A stretch of DNA of 64,000 nucleotides, taken from positions 682,001 to 746,000 of the forward strand of contig JAPXFQ010002133.1 of assembly GCA_028564705.1 (NCBI GenBank), read 5' to 3'. The notes beneath the pieces were generated by a model. That model saw only the letters and a list, made by a program, of their open reading frames with translations, did no database searches and was not told the DNA's origin. Shown one piece after another: positions 24,389 through 39,200 of the stretch (position 1 is its first letter; each line of letters starts with the position of its first letter). Origin of the DNA: Apricaphanius iberus. Lineage: Eukaryota > Chordata > Actinopteri > Cyprinodontiformes > Aphaniidae. The translations under genes and the position numbers were made by a program.

Positions 24389-27300
24389 ATGTCTGCACAA
24401 CAAGTAGGAGACACGCTAAGCGTGTTTATAAATGGGAAAAAGGTAAACTGCTTCTTTTTCATGTTAATTATACAGTTTTTGGCTGAAGCTGCAAACATTT
24501 TAGCCAGTTTCTTATCCCAGTTTCCTCCCATTGCTAGCTTAAAGGCTTCACTTTACTTTATAACCGGGGAAACAAAATGTGATGGATTTCTAGGAGAAGG
24601 TAGCTTGGGTCTGAGCAAGTGTTTTTATATTTATATAGTATAAAACTTTACTTTCTCGGGCATTTAAAGGATGAAAGTGTGTGTAGGTGTTGAACTGACT
24701 TTTGTCACCACTCTGATTCTGGGACGGATTTACGTCACTTGGTTAATCAAATAAAGGTCAATTTTTTCATATTTGTAAAGTTAAGAGGTCTTTACGGTTT
24801 ATTATATATGATATGTATTTTTGTTATTATGATTTAAAACTACCCACATATGTCTCAGATTAAAATGTTAAATTGCACGATTTTAAACTTTTTCAGTGCT
24901 TACAAACAGTTATGGAAAGTTAATTTTAATTAAAATGTTCGACTAGTTTTTAGGGTGCTGAGACTGAAATATGAAACAGTGCGATTCTGTTATTTCATGA
25001 TTATTATTCATTTTATGTGTAAAAATGAACAATTAATTGTAAAACCTCTAGAACATCTTGGAGTTTATGTCTTTTCTGCATCTATAGAACCTTTTTAATG
25101 CTAGGGAATTTTTACTTCTGGATATACAAACCTAATTTTCCTCAGTAGTCCCTTGAGACTTTGGGTTTTATCGGGTTTGCAGGCACCCTGTGACGGAGTA
25201 ATAATGTGCTTTACTTTGTGATTTAACAGGTGACTGAGAGCCATGTTGACCCTGAAACGATGCTGCTGCCCTTCCTCAGGGACAAGCGTATCCTTCGTTT
25301 TCCTGTGCTTCCTGTTAAAGTGTATGTTCATCACGATGCTGGAGGCTTGTTTTGTTCTTGACTCTTATCTCAGTGAGGTTAACTGGAACCAAGTCTGGCT
25401 GTGGCGGCGGAGGATGCGGGGCGTGTACCGTTATGGTGTCACGCTACCAGCCTGCTACCAAGAACATCACGTATCCTTCATCCTCACGGTTCTTTAGCTG
25501 TACTCTAGAACTAAAGTTCTCCGGTTTTTATTCATCTGTACGGGTTTCTCTTTTCAAGTGTTTCAGATCCGTTGTTCCTGTGTTTGGATGCGTAAAATGT
25601 AGAGAAATACGTAATTTTCAGCTTGTCCTGGTAATATTAGTTAGCCTAGTCTTTATTAATAAGTAAATCCTACTGGTTTTCTGACCTACAATTTGAGTAC
25701 TACAATCAGTCTATCAGCACTTTTCATGCAATCAGAATTAACCCAAAATTCAGAAGTGTCACTACTCTCAGGCGTTTGTGAAGTTTAAGTGCATCTCTTG
25801 AAGATGATGTGGCGTTGTATGGCTACAGTGTCCCCTATATTTACAAATACAGCATGATCCATCTCTGCCAACCACGCTTCACAGAATACCTTCACATTAT
25901 CTGATCCAGAACGTCGATAAACTCAATTGAAACAGCGCAAAATGACCGCCTGTGGACATTATAGGCCGAAATGATCAGATTTCCGTTTTTATTCACACAA
26001 TAAATAATAATAATAATAATCAAACTAGCTTTAATGAAAATTCATGTAGTTTTAGGAAAAGTCAAAGACATTGGTAAACTTACTTACAGTGATCTCCAAG
26101 GCCCCTCCCAAACCCGCACTTGCACCCTTGTGCACTTCAATTGCGCGTTCCCGTTGAGGGGCGCAAGTGCGTAGGGTGTCCCGATTTTCCAGAGCGGAGA
26201 ATCCGGCCCCTGGCCCCGCCTCTTGTGCACGCTCGCTCCGCACTTCACTGAAGCCCGCATCGGTGCGGACTTCAGTGAAGGGTATTACCCACAATCCATT
26301 GCTGCGTGTGAAATTCTGTAAAAAAAAAAAGGCAACAAACGGTTCCAGCTGCTTCTCCTACAAATTTATTTTCAAGTTTAAGGGCGTCAGTTCTTAAAAT
26401 TCCCTGGGACAATATCAATAAATCTGGTTTGAAGATTACTATAGATGAAATATTAGTTTATATATTAGCTATGTTTTCATCTGATTGATGTTTCATTACA
26501 ACATCCACTGCAGTGTGTTAACAGATTTAGGAAATCGTATCTTCTTTCAAATCGTAAAAGTTAAAAGCCGTAAGCTGCATGTTTTGCACTGTTTTATCTC
26601 TTAAAACCATCATCAGGCTGCTGGCATGGAACGATCATTCAAACCAAAATCGTCACACAAACAATGATGGACTGTCGATCTGTCCAGGCAGTACCGCTTC
26701 TGTTGCCCGTTTACGGATGCAGATAGGAACCAGCCCTCCCCCGTGACCCGTTGAAGCTAAGCAGTAAAGAAGATGGATGGATGGATGGATAATAATCCTA
26801 AAACACTGTGGATCAGCTGCACACTTGAAAAAAAAATGCACAAATTAAATTTCAAAGGCTCGACCTGAAGTGTCATTAACGTGGTCGGGTTGTGGGTGAA
26901 AAGATTCATCCTGAATTTAAATGTATTATTTAAATATGTACCTATAGCTTCATGCATTTCAAAACTATCATCACTAAATACTGATGGGGAAATGTCCACA
27001 ACACCCCCGCCTATTGATGCATATTGATGCATATTGAATCATTTATTATTGTGTACATGAGCAATTAATGAGCTGTTGGACATACCTGTTGAAAAATATT
27101 ATTTACTATTAACGTTGTGTGTATTTTCGGACATGATAGGCCAAAAATAATATTCCCTGTGCGATTTTAGCAAGTCATAAAACAACGTAAAATTCTAAAT
27201 ATTTAAAGAATCTATTTCTCTGCATTTTAAATAAAATTGCGTTTGGGTACTTATTTCTAGTGAAAAGGTAATAATCTGGCATTCCAGTGTCTGGTCATTT

Positions 27301-30300
27301 AACACAGCAGACATGACAAATATACATAATACAATAAACACATTCTATAATCAAAACGCTTTCTTTATAGCCAATATGTTCTACAACTTTGGACTTTATG
27401 CTATAGAATTTGCTAGATATTTTTTTTATATTTTGTATTGATCAAACTTAGATGATTTTGTTTCAGCTTTATCATATTAAGCAGGAAAATAACACGAGCG
27501 GCACCGCCATTTTGGTTGTCACGGAGATACGGTACAGGGTGTCGACGTAATCCTCACTGTTATTCACACACTTGTTCACTACGCACTTGAACCCTTGTCT
27601 GCACTTCCACCAAGTGCACTTCGTGGAAGACCGTAGGGTGTAGTGTGGGTATTTGGGACAGGGCCCAACTCCCAGGGAAGAGGTGTCCTGCAGGGAAATA
27701 AGTCCGTGCGGAAACTGCCCTAGACGGAACTAATGTTCTTCGCGATAAAGCTACGTTTTGTCAAATCATTCCTCAGAGCCGTCGGGGTGGCCGGGGATTG
27801 GCTCCGCCACAGATATGAATCTTGGTTGACAACAAGGCAGACACCCTCTACAGAGACACCAAATTAGACTGGAAAATTCATTAGAAAAATCCTTGTGTGT
27901 TTGGTAAATATCTAAAAAAAAATGAAAACAGTTTCTATGAAATTTTTTATCTCCCGGGGTGCCGTGGAAATCCACGGCTGAACTTGGAGGATGATGGTAA
28001 TTTCTCCTGCTGGAACCCAATCAATACACCATCTGTTTCACTATTTCCTGCTCAAATGGAGCATCTGACTCTGAAACAGATGTTACAGAATAACATAAAA
28101 ACCCAAACTGATTTATTGCTGCGATTATTCAGAGCATGTCTGTTTCTTGGCTTTTCAACTTCTTTTTCCTAAAAGAAAGACTCATAATATTAATCAGCTT
28201 TTTTCCGGCTTCCTCAAAATGTTCTTACATAAAACAACATAAATTACTATTGAGTTAGATTTATATATATATATATAGACTCTTTTCTACAAAAGTTATA
28301 GTTTTGTCAGTTTCAGAAATCTTACAAGTGATTCTGAAAATAATCTAATGGCAAAATCCCCCTGATTCCCTAAATGACCCTTAACAAATATACAAATCCG
28401 TAAAAGAAAATGCTAGTAATAAATTTACAGTTGATTGTTTTTTTACCAGTACTTATGTTCCATTATATTTAGATAATGACAGATATCTGAATTGTGAGAT
28501 ATAAAAAAGAAGACCTCTCTGATTGGTGAGATCCAGTGGTCTGATTAGACTCCGCCCATTTTTGGCAGGAGCTCTGCTGAATCCTCAAATTCAAATTTCA
28601 TGTGCTGTAATGGTTTATAAGATTTAAATTGGATTATTGTTGTGGAGAATTAGCGGGGTATTTTATTAAAATAAACTAAGGGGCGTAAAACAGCTAACAA
28701 TGAGGATGTTTATTTGTTTAGTAGGGCTTTTTGAATGGATGAAAAACTATTTATAGAGAAAAATAAATTAATACTCGTATTGCTTGATCTGTTACAGAAG
28801 AACTTTTATTTTAAGAGACTTCAAATCATATTTTATCGTTAATAAAAATAATGCCTTTTGATTTGAAAGACATTTAAAAATGTTCAGGCTTTAAACAAAC
28901 TTAAGCTAAACGGCTGCATGTGCAATCCAACTCCTAGAAATCAAAATACACAACCATATGATGAGGTCACTCCGGAGCAGGACAGAGTCCATCTTCTGTC
29001 TGTGTGTCTGTCAGCATGAATCAGCAAAAGCTACCATTCTGATTCTTTTATTGACCGTAGGCTGAAAGTTCAAAGGAAGAGGCTGATAATCGATGTTAGA
29101 GTTATCAGGGAAAGTGTTTAAAATAGGTTTATTTACATCTTTTATAGGTGTCTGTGATCAAATGTGCGTTTCACATCTCATCTGTGCTCTCAGATATGAT
29201 CAAAATGTGCAAGTAATCATGATGATGTAAAAACTGACCTGCTTCCTACATGTTGTACAGAGCGAAAGGCACCGAGGTGGCTCCAAGTAAAACTCTACTA
29301 GTACAGCTTTGGGTTTGTGGTACAGAAACCCTCTCTTGTAATTTCCGAGCTTTAAATCTTTTCCAGTAATTTCAGTCTTACAGCTGGTAGTTCTTCGCTG
29401 TGATCAAGCCCAGTTTCCCTTCACTGTACAACCAGCCATTACTCGGCCAATGCCTGCCTCCTGCCGGTCTGTCAGCTCTATGGAGCCGCCGTCACCACGG
29501 TGGAGGGTATCGGCAGCACAAAGACCAGGATCCACCCGGTGCAGGTCGGTCCTATCTAAACTTTATTTATAAAGCGCTTTTCAAACTACATAGCTTCGTG
29601 CTTTACAGATTAAAATGACCCCACAAACCCCACCCTTCCCAACCCCAAATAAAAAAAACATTATCACAACTATAAACCCCCCCATCCCAAACCAACCCAT
29701 CCCCCATGCACACACACATAAAAGAAAAAATAAACACATTATTTGCTTCATGTATGTTTTATTATTGAGTTCTAAAGAGAAATGCAAGAAAAATAATAGA
29801 AATTATAGGACTCACAAGTAAAATTACTGACACAGAATAATTCCACACTTGTTGGTATAATTTGTCCTTATAGTATCAAGTGGAAATTAGCTTGCTGGTA
29901 CAAAAGTGGAAGACTTGGATCTCTTTCTAAAGTAACTGTTTGTTGGAATTGAAATCTAAAATCCCATCCTTACATATCAGACGAGGACATGCAAAATTTG
30001 TGACGACCGAGATATCTGGCTTTCAGGAAAATCAGGGTTTCAGGTTTTTCAAAGTAATAGATGAGCCAGCTGCTAGGATTACTGAGCTTTGGGCATCATG
30101 ACACCGGGAGATCTTGCAGATATGATTGCCAAGGGTTCAAGGAGTCTAGACAACCAGCAGATTCCAACACTTGGAAATACCAGAGCTTTGGGCATTCTAG
30201 ACTAACAAGAGATCCAAAAGGCAGAGTTACTAGGACTTTGGGCAGTGTAGATCACCCAAAGGATCTGACACTTGGAAGTATTTGCTGTTGGTCAGTGGAT

Positions 30301-33255
30301 AAAAAGCGTTCAACAGTCAGGAATACCAGAAATTAAAGCTGTTATAAGTATCAGGAGAGCCTCCAGTAAGGATTACTGTAGATTTCAGCATTCTAGACTG
30401 CTGGTAGATCAGGATTACCACGGGCTCCAGCAGTATATTGGCAGCAAATGCGGTAGTTGGGAGACCCGGAGGTTCAGGAAGTCTTTAACAATAGGTCCAG
30501 CCCTAGAGTTACTTTGTGTTTGGGAACTTCAGAGCACCAGGGCATCCTTTAGCCAGAAATACCATTGGATCTTATCCGGTGTTCATTCAATCTAGAGTAC
30601 AACGAAATCTACCTTAAGCCATCCATTGTACAGAAAAATGTGGTCAGGATTAAAGGTGGTTTGGGTAAATTTGAAGTATCAGGGGGTTCCGTGGGTGGTA
30701 GTACTGGTGGTTCAGGTTGTCTAGTACCAAGACATGCAGCAGTCAAGCCTACCCATTACTAGAGCTGGGTGAAATAACAAAATATATTGACAATTGACAA
30801 TAAAAAATGTCTATCATTTTATAAAAAGCTTTATTGTTTAAGCCACGGTTAAAGTTTTACAGCAGTATTTTACGTCAAGATGCACCTTATGGCATGGCCC
30901 TTATGCGGACGCCTTTTGGACCAGAGTTCTAAACAAGATGACGAGACAAACCAATGATGTATTACCTAGAAGAGGGGCAACTTCTGTTTGCCAGATCCAA
31001 GTCCCAACAACGGACTCTAACACTAGAAACTGTATTTTATCAGCTGCGCAAGAACAGTGACAAAGAATACACCGAGTAAATCGAGCAAAAGCAGCATAGA
31101 GCGGTGGCGTAAGCACTGATCAACTCCAGACAGACGTTGTAAGAGCGTTTTACCCATGGCACACCTTATATCCACTAGTGATGTGTTGGTTGGGAAAGAA
31201 ATGGCTCTTGGAAGTGACCATTCGGAGCTGGTGCGTTCGGTCTGGGAGGGAAGTGGTTTTACACACAGATGGTGGCACATATACAGAGAAACGGGAGGTA
31301 GCAAGAGGAGAGGAAAGTAAACTGCTGCAGCCAAAATGTGCTGGAAAGGTAAGAAAACGAGTGACAGCAGGTATCACAGCTAACTTCGGATGCCTTCCAG
31401 TCAATATTTATAATTCAAGGGCAGAGTGTAGAGCCAAGCTGTAAGAACCGGCTTTCCTCAAAGATCGCTAATATCCATAACTCCTGCAGATGGAAGGAAA
31501 TCACTACATGATGCTGCAAGAGAAGTCTGGGTGGTCTTACTATCATCTATCATTTTGAACTGCATTTCCAGATTTCAGTTTTATATAAACTATTCATGAA
31601 TTAAATTTTTATAAAGATTCCTGTATCATGAAGTGTATCATTATCGAGATATAAATTAGCTACATCGGGATGTTAAATTTTGGCCATATCAGCCAGACCT
31701 GAAGACTCAAACGGTTTCTCCTGGTGAAGAGCACCAAGATACACACCAGTGTTTTGGGAGTACCAAAAAATCAGGCAGTCTTGAGTGTGAAGGAAGGTAT
31801 GTAAATACGGGTAGGTATGTCGAAGGTTCAGGAGATCCATTGTTCGGAGAATTCTGGTAGACAGAAGTTCTGAAAGCTGAGGCATTGCAAGAGTCCTAAT
31901 AGCTCAGACAGACTAGAGCAGTGGTCCTCAAAGTTATGGGTTTATACTGAAAATGATGATGGTTATTGAGGCTGTTTGTGTTGTCACGATTCCCTCTGAA
32001 TACATTTACTAATTTAGACATTCTGAACCCAACATGGTTATACCACAAAAGCACTTGGAGGTCCCATTATTGGAGGTCAAGGCGTTCTCAGAGTTGTGGG
32101 ATTTGTGGAAGTCGACAACTTTTAGACAAGTCTCTGTTTCAACACACCTCAATCATAGTTAGGTCATCAACAGAAACCCACAGAACATAACCGCCTGCTG
32201 AGAAGGTTATTTGACCATTTGATTTAGGTGTGTTGGACCAGGAACACATCTAAAGGTTGAAGGACAGTGGCCTGGGAGGACTAAAGTTTGACACGCCTGG
32301 TCTGGAGCAGTAGTTCCCAAAGTTGGGGTCAGGGCCCTACTTGGAGTCCCAAATGCGTGTGGGGTCCTGAGATCTTCATAAGAAAATTATGCAAACGTTA
32401 GAAAAAGCAATCAGAGAGCATCTGCATACTATAACTAGAGTAAAAAGTTAAAAAAACAGGACTTGAATTGAAAAAATACCATATATTTGTCAATAAATTG
32501 ACTGTCGTTCATGTTTCCATTGTACCACTCTTTAAATGACTTGGAAAACACGCTTGTATTCTCATTATGGATCGCGGTCGCATGACTCTTGAAATTTTAG
32601 TGGGTCAGAAGCTCGAAAGTTTGGAAAACCATTAAAACCTCTGCGTAAGATCAGGAAATCAAGACTACACAGGTTTCAGGATATCTAGACTCTGGAGTCC
32701 TCTCATTTCTTGTACGTAGTACAAGAAAGTACAGTTGGGTCCAGTTGCATCAGACAGACTGTACCATTGTATCTGGTAGGTAAGGGTATTGGCGGTTTAG
32801 CGGGTTTAGAATAGAGCCAAAGGTACCAGAGCTTGTAGGAGACGAGACTTCTCGAACTGATATTGGAGAGTTGCTCATCAGCTGGAGTTGTTGTTATTCC
32901 TTCAGGAGCGAATAGCGAAGGCCCACGGCTCCCAGTGCGGCTTCTGCACTCCAGGGATGGTGATGTCCATGTACACCCTGCTGAGGAACAAACCGCAGCC
33001 AACCATGGACGACATCACACAGGCTCTGGGTGGTTCGTTTGCTTTATTAAGACCTAAGGCAGTGATTATCAGGCCCAGAGAAACTTTGTAGCTTTCTCCT
33101 AAAGTCTTTCTCTACTATTCGTACACAATACAACCAGAATCTGGTTTTTAAACCCATCAAGCCCTTTGCTCAGTGTGTGGTGGTGTTTTTCAGGAAATCT
33201 GTGTCGCTGCACTGGATATCGACCCATTGTGGACGGCTGCAGGACTTTCTGCCAG
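24389..33255 (+). CDS. aox1: aox exons 1-6: twin [2Fe-2S] cluster domains
   Basis: Residues 1-169. The plant-ferredoxin-type cluster ligands are Cys47, Cys52 and Cys55 (GCGGGGCGAC) and Cys77 (NACLLPVC). The second, helical-bundle cluster uses Cys117 and Cys120 ([11 protein letters not shown]) and Cys152 and Cys154 ([10 protein letters not shown]). All eight ligands are present. These clusters carry electrons from Mo to FAD. Introns 3 (25471-29435) and 4 (29545-32905) are the longest and are filled with transposon remnants and degenerate repeats. Confidence 0.92.
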
Positions 33256-36200
33256 GTCAAGCTTCATCTTTAAGGAATAATTAACTTTAACCGTCTCCGC
33301 CTCGTGTTGCTCGTGATGGTAAATCATACACCATATCTGTTTCTGCCAGCAGGAAGCAAACTGCTGCCAAGCCAATGGTGGATCAAACTGCTGCCTGAAC
33401 GGAGACGGAAATGACAAGGAATCCGAGGATGTGAGCTCGTCTTACAGTTTTCCTTCTTATCCCATGTTCTGACAACTTTTTGTTGCTTCCTAAAACCCAA
33501 ACGGCGGTGAAACTGATATTTTTGGCCTCCGATTCCCTTTAAATTCTCTTTTACCATTAAATCATCCGGCTGCTATTAATCCACTTTCTGTTCCAGGAGA
33601 GACCTCGTCTGTTTGATCAGGAGAAGTTTCTCCCCCTGGACCCGACCCAGGAGCTGATCTTCCCTCCAGAACTTATTGTAGGTCATCGAAGTGTTGCTCA
33701 TTAAGTGTAAATCAACCCTTTCATTGGTAAATCTCTTGGCACCACATCCCACAGTTGATGGCAGAGGCATCAAACCTGCAAACGTTGACCTTTCATGGGG
33801 AGAGGATGACCTGGGTGTCCCCGACCTCTCTGGAGGAGCTGGTCCAGCTCAAGACGAAACACCCGAAGGCTCCATTGGTCATGGGCAACACCAACATAGG
33901 TCTGCAACGGTTATTGTTACAATTGTTTGTGTACAGTTACTCCTCTACAATTAACTCATCATCCAGAATCATGCGAAAAGATCCGGTGATGATGTGTTTT
34001 CAGTTTACTGTCAGAGACCAACAGATTTCTCTAAATAATTAATAAAAAAAAAGGGTTTTTGTTTTGAAAACATGTCATGATTCCCTGAAAATTGTAAATC
34101 AGAGCAGAAATTTGGGGTTATTTCTCTTTACACTTAGTGCAGCAGGCACACTAACATGTAGCCCAGTAGAGGAGAGAGGTTTTCAAAGGCAGTTTTGTTC
34201 CGTGCAGAGAGAGGCTACGTATTAACTAGGCCTATATTTAGTAAATACTACGTAGCATACGAGTGAGTAGTAGGCATGAAATCGGACGTACTGCTCCACC
34301 ATTTTGCCGGATGTTTATGTTGCGTAAGGCCGCCTGTGGTTCCGTTAAACATTAACTTAACTTAGATGTTAACCAGTTGTCAAAAAAACTATAAAACTAA
34401 TCAGTAAAATCATTACACGTTTACATTTATACGCCAAGAGACGCAGTCAATGGTTGCGCTGCATTGTGGGATAGCGTAGCGTCCACCGGCTGCTTACTGC
34501 GGCGGTAGAACACATCTGGGAACTTAATGCCTACTACTCCAATCCATACTAGATGCACTACATCGCTCGCTTACTCCTTTTCGCCTGCTACGTAGGAAGC
34601 GTAGCACGGGTATTCAGATGCAGCCATAGTTTGCGCGCAAAGAACAAAATCTCTGAGCAAGAAACATAAAATCTGTGCATGAAACCCAAGTTTTGAGGGG
34701 GAACAGAGAGAATATTTGAAAGAGATTGGAAGTTTTGAAAGCAAGCTTTACAGGTTTTTAGGAAAAACAGAGAATATTTGAGAAACAACAGACATTTTGG
34801 GTGCAAGCATTACAGGTTTTGAGGGTGAAGAAGCATATAGCCTAGTTTATAGTTCTCCCAAGAGCAAATTTGCACGCAGATGTATTGACGGAGACGTTTT
34901 TCTCTCATGGTTCTCCGTTTCTTTCTCTCCGTTCTCCATTGATTTTTCAACATTGTGAAGCAATTCTCGACGAGGACAGCAGGCGGTGCTAACTTTTGAT
35001 TGCAAAAACATTTAAAAGTTAGCAAGCGTGTGAGTAGTAGACATGAAATCGGACGTACTGCTCCACCATTTTCATGTTGCGTAAGGTTGCCTACGGTTCC
35101 GTTAAACATTAACTTATTAACGTAAATGTTAACCAGTTGTCAACAAAACTTCTGCTTAGTTTTGCAGCGTCGTTTCAGTTTTTTTCTTCAGCTTGTGAAC
35201 TGACAGAAAATATGACATAATATGAAAGAAAATACGTTTTGATTGGACTGGAAAGCTTTTTACTAGAAGTGCAGCTCATAGAATCATTTAAAAACATCAC
35301 CAATCACAGGCGTACGCTCTCCGTTGACGGAGGCAGATGGTTAGAAAATTGACCTCTACTCTATCTGTCGTTGCATAGGTAACGGAGAGCCCTTGCGTCA
35401 ACGGATAATGCCGTTGCGTCAATCCGTCTCCGTCAAAACGGAGAAGCTTTAACTGGCCTTAAACCTGCTCTTAAATTGTAAGTGTACACTCGTGAGTTAT
35501 GGCAGTTAAATTCCCCAATAGTCCTAAATCAGAAAAGCAATTCTAAAAAAGCTAAAACTTTAGCAAGCCTGTTTTTTCCGAATATTTTTCCTGTTTTTGT
35601 TGCAGAAGAGTCCAGTTTTCGTCTCTGCTGAGCTCAGCAGATATTTCCAGTTAAAAGTCCCGGTAAAATGTACATTTTGTGCTGGTTTTTAACAAAACAC
35701 ACAGGTTGTCCTGTTAATGCCCAGGACATCCGGGAAGAAGGGAAGGATTTTTAGGGTGCCTGATGTTTGTTGTTGAGCATTGATGACCCCAAGGTCTGCC
35801 TTTTAGTTGTCTGACTCATGATTATCACACATAGTGAATCAGCATGTTAGGGTTGCCGATAAGGCTAAAAGAGGGACTGTTAGAGTTGCGTGACGGTTTC
35901 TTTGCTTTTTACCAAAGGTCCAGATATCAAATTCAAAGGCGTCCTGCATCCACTCATAATCTCTCCCATCAGAGTCAAGGAGCTGTTTGAAGTTTCTGAG
36001 GAACAACACGGTGAGTTCTTCTGTTCGTCCGTCATGTTTGCATGAAATCCATCAGTGTCGAAGAGATAAACATCAGAATCTGAAGTTGACCACGGCATGT
36101 CATTAAAATCTCCAAGAATATTCTCCCTGAAGAAACAAAGCTGCTAATTTTATGTGCGGTTTGCTTATAAAACTGGAACAAACTCCCTTCTTTCCAGTTA

Positions 36201-39200
36201 ATTTGTTTCTCCCAGCAGTTAAAGCTTTATTCTGTTAACAGAGTCACATTTTTGAAATCACACCCAAATTGGACAGTCTTCTTTATTTACTGTTAATCTC
36301 ATCACAATTTCTAATTTTATTGTGTTCAAGCTGTAACTGTCCATTTTACCACTTATAATTAATTATCATTCTCCATTTAAGGATGGGAAACTCATAGTTT
36401 ATATAGATTCATTACACACAGTGAAATATTTCAAGCCTTTATAGCTTGCTTTTTTGGATTCTGGCTCATAGAAAAAACAAAGATCATGCAGTGATTTAGA
36501 AAATTAGGATAATTTATCAGCTATTTCAGGACAAAAGGAGATTTAAGATAATTATTAGTACAGCTGGTTATCGATTGAAATATCAAATATTGATTTGATT
36601 CCAAACCTCAAAAGATGGAATCGATTATCACAATCCAATCAGATCTGTTCCTATTCAATTCAGTCTTTTCCAATTGGATTTTAATATGGTTCTGTGCTGT
36701 TTTCTTTTAGCCGTTACCTTAATTATGACTGTAATTCAATAACTCAGCACTGGTGGAGTAACTGTACACCAGGGGAAACTGTATTAACCCTTTGAGACAC
36801 AAGGCTCAAAATGTCTGTCTGCACTTTTCCTTCCAATATTAGCTGTGAAAAGGGCGATGTTCAACAATGAAATAGATTTTTGGATTCGCAAATCGATTCA
36901 GTTCTACCATTTTTTTATAAGAATCGCTTCAGATTTCACTTTGGACTCTCAGAGAAGGCTTAAAATCTTTTCCTCTGTTTGTAATGAATCTATATATTTT
37001 ATAAGTGTCATGTTCTGAACTTCAGGATGACAAACATTTACTTTTGACACAATTATTACTCCCTTTGAGATGTGTCTGTATTTGCTCTGAATTTGTCTTT
37101 GGCACTGCTTCTTGGTTGCAGGTGTTTGGGTGGGAGCAGGTTGCGGTCTGTCTGAGCTCCAGTCTCTGCTGGAGAAAATGATTCCTCGGTTCCCAGAGGA
37201 GAAGACCGAGCTGTTCCGGGCCCTGATCCAGCAGCTGAGGAACCTGGGGAGCCTGCAGATCCGGAATGTTGCTGTAGGGACATTTATAGGTTTTCTTGCT
37301 TCATTCCAGTAATTGAGTCCTAAACGGTTAATTGGATAAAACTTGGTAGAATTCAGGGTAAAATAATCAATTTATAAAATCCAGTTAAAACTTGAATTAC
37401 AGGCTCAAGAAGTAGCTAGGGTCATGCAGCCATGTTGTTATTGCCATTAAAGTGTGTACAGGGGTTTATGGGTAAAATTCCTTTTCTCTTTCAGTCTCTT
37501 GGAGGAAACATTGTGAGCGCGTACCCCAACTCAGACCTAAACCCTGTCCTGGCTGCTGGAAACTGCAAAGTCAGAGTCATCTCAAGCGGTGAGCTGCCTC
37601 CACTTCTTTCATTTTGAGTCAACAAATAACAAGGAAGATTATTCCTATGGTTGTTTTGCTTGAATCCTACAGAAGGAAGACGAGAAGTCCCTCTGAATCC
37701 GGAGTTCTTCATTGGATTTGGGAAAACCGTCCTGAAGCCAGAGGACATTGTTGTCTCAGTCTACATTCCATTTACAAGAAAGGTGCAGAAATCTTCTCTA
37801 AACACATCTGTTTGGACTTGTGGTTATATTTTAGCTTCTTTTTTATCCACCTTTAGTTGCGTTTGGTTCTGAATCACTGACATTATGTCATTAAAGGCCT
37901 TAATAAGGATTATAAATGATTATTATAAAGAGTTCAGTGAACCCCTGGTATTCACAGGTTAGGGACCACAACCGTTTTAAGAAAAGTTAAAACCTGTAAA
38001 TACTTGAGACCCTTTCTAAAACGATTAGAATTGCCTAGTTTATTAGTTTAAACTGCAGATTTCCTGGTCATTGCCGCAGAAGGCCAGCAACAAAAGACAC
38101 AACATAATGACTATAAACACAATCCAGCAACAAAAGACATAACATAATGACTATAAACACAATCCAGCAACAAAAGACACAACATAATGACTATAGACAC
38201 AATTCAGCCACAAAGGACACAACATAATGACTATAGACACAATTCAGCCACAAAAGACACAACATAATGACTATAGACACAACACAACAAACACACAACA
38301 CAACCACACAAAAACAAACTAGACACAATCCAGCAACAAAAGACACAACATAATGACTATAGACACAATTCAGCCACAAAGGACACAACATAATGACTAT
38401 AGACACAATTCAGCCACAAAGGACACAACATAATGACTATAGACACAATTCAGCCACAAAAGACACAACATTATGACTATAGACACAATCCAGCCACAAA
38501 AGACACAACATAATGACTATAGACACAATCCAGCAACAAAAGACACAACATAATGACTATACACACAATCCAGCCACAAAATAGACATCACAATGGCAAA
38601 AAAAGGACACTGCAACAACAGAGACAACACCATGCAAATGCACGTTGACAGGACACGATAACATCAGGCACAGTGCAGCAAGAGACAACACAATAACAAA
38701 ACAGCAACAAGAGACAACACAATGACAAGACAGCAACAAGAGACAACACAATGACAAGACAGCAACAAGAGACAACACAATGACAAGACAGCAACAAGAC
38801 AAAACACAATGACAAGAGATAGAGCACCAAGAGACAACACAATGACAAGAAGGCAACAAGACAAAACACAATGACAAGAGATAGAGCACCAAGAGACAAC
38901 ACAATGACAAGACAGCAACAAGACAAAACACAATGACAAGAGATAGAGCACCAAGAGACAACACAATGACAAGACAGCAACAAGACACAACACAATGACA
39001 CAAGACATGGAGCAACCAGAGACAACACAGTGACACAAGACACAGTGCAACAGACAACACAATGACAAGAGATAGAGCACCAAGCGACAACACAAGAGAT
39101 AGAGCAACAAGAGACAACACAATGACAAGACACAGTGCAACAAGAGACAACACAATGACACAAGACAAAGTGCAACAGACAACACAATGACAAGACACAG

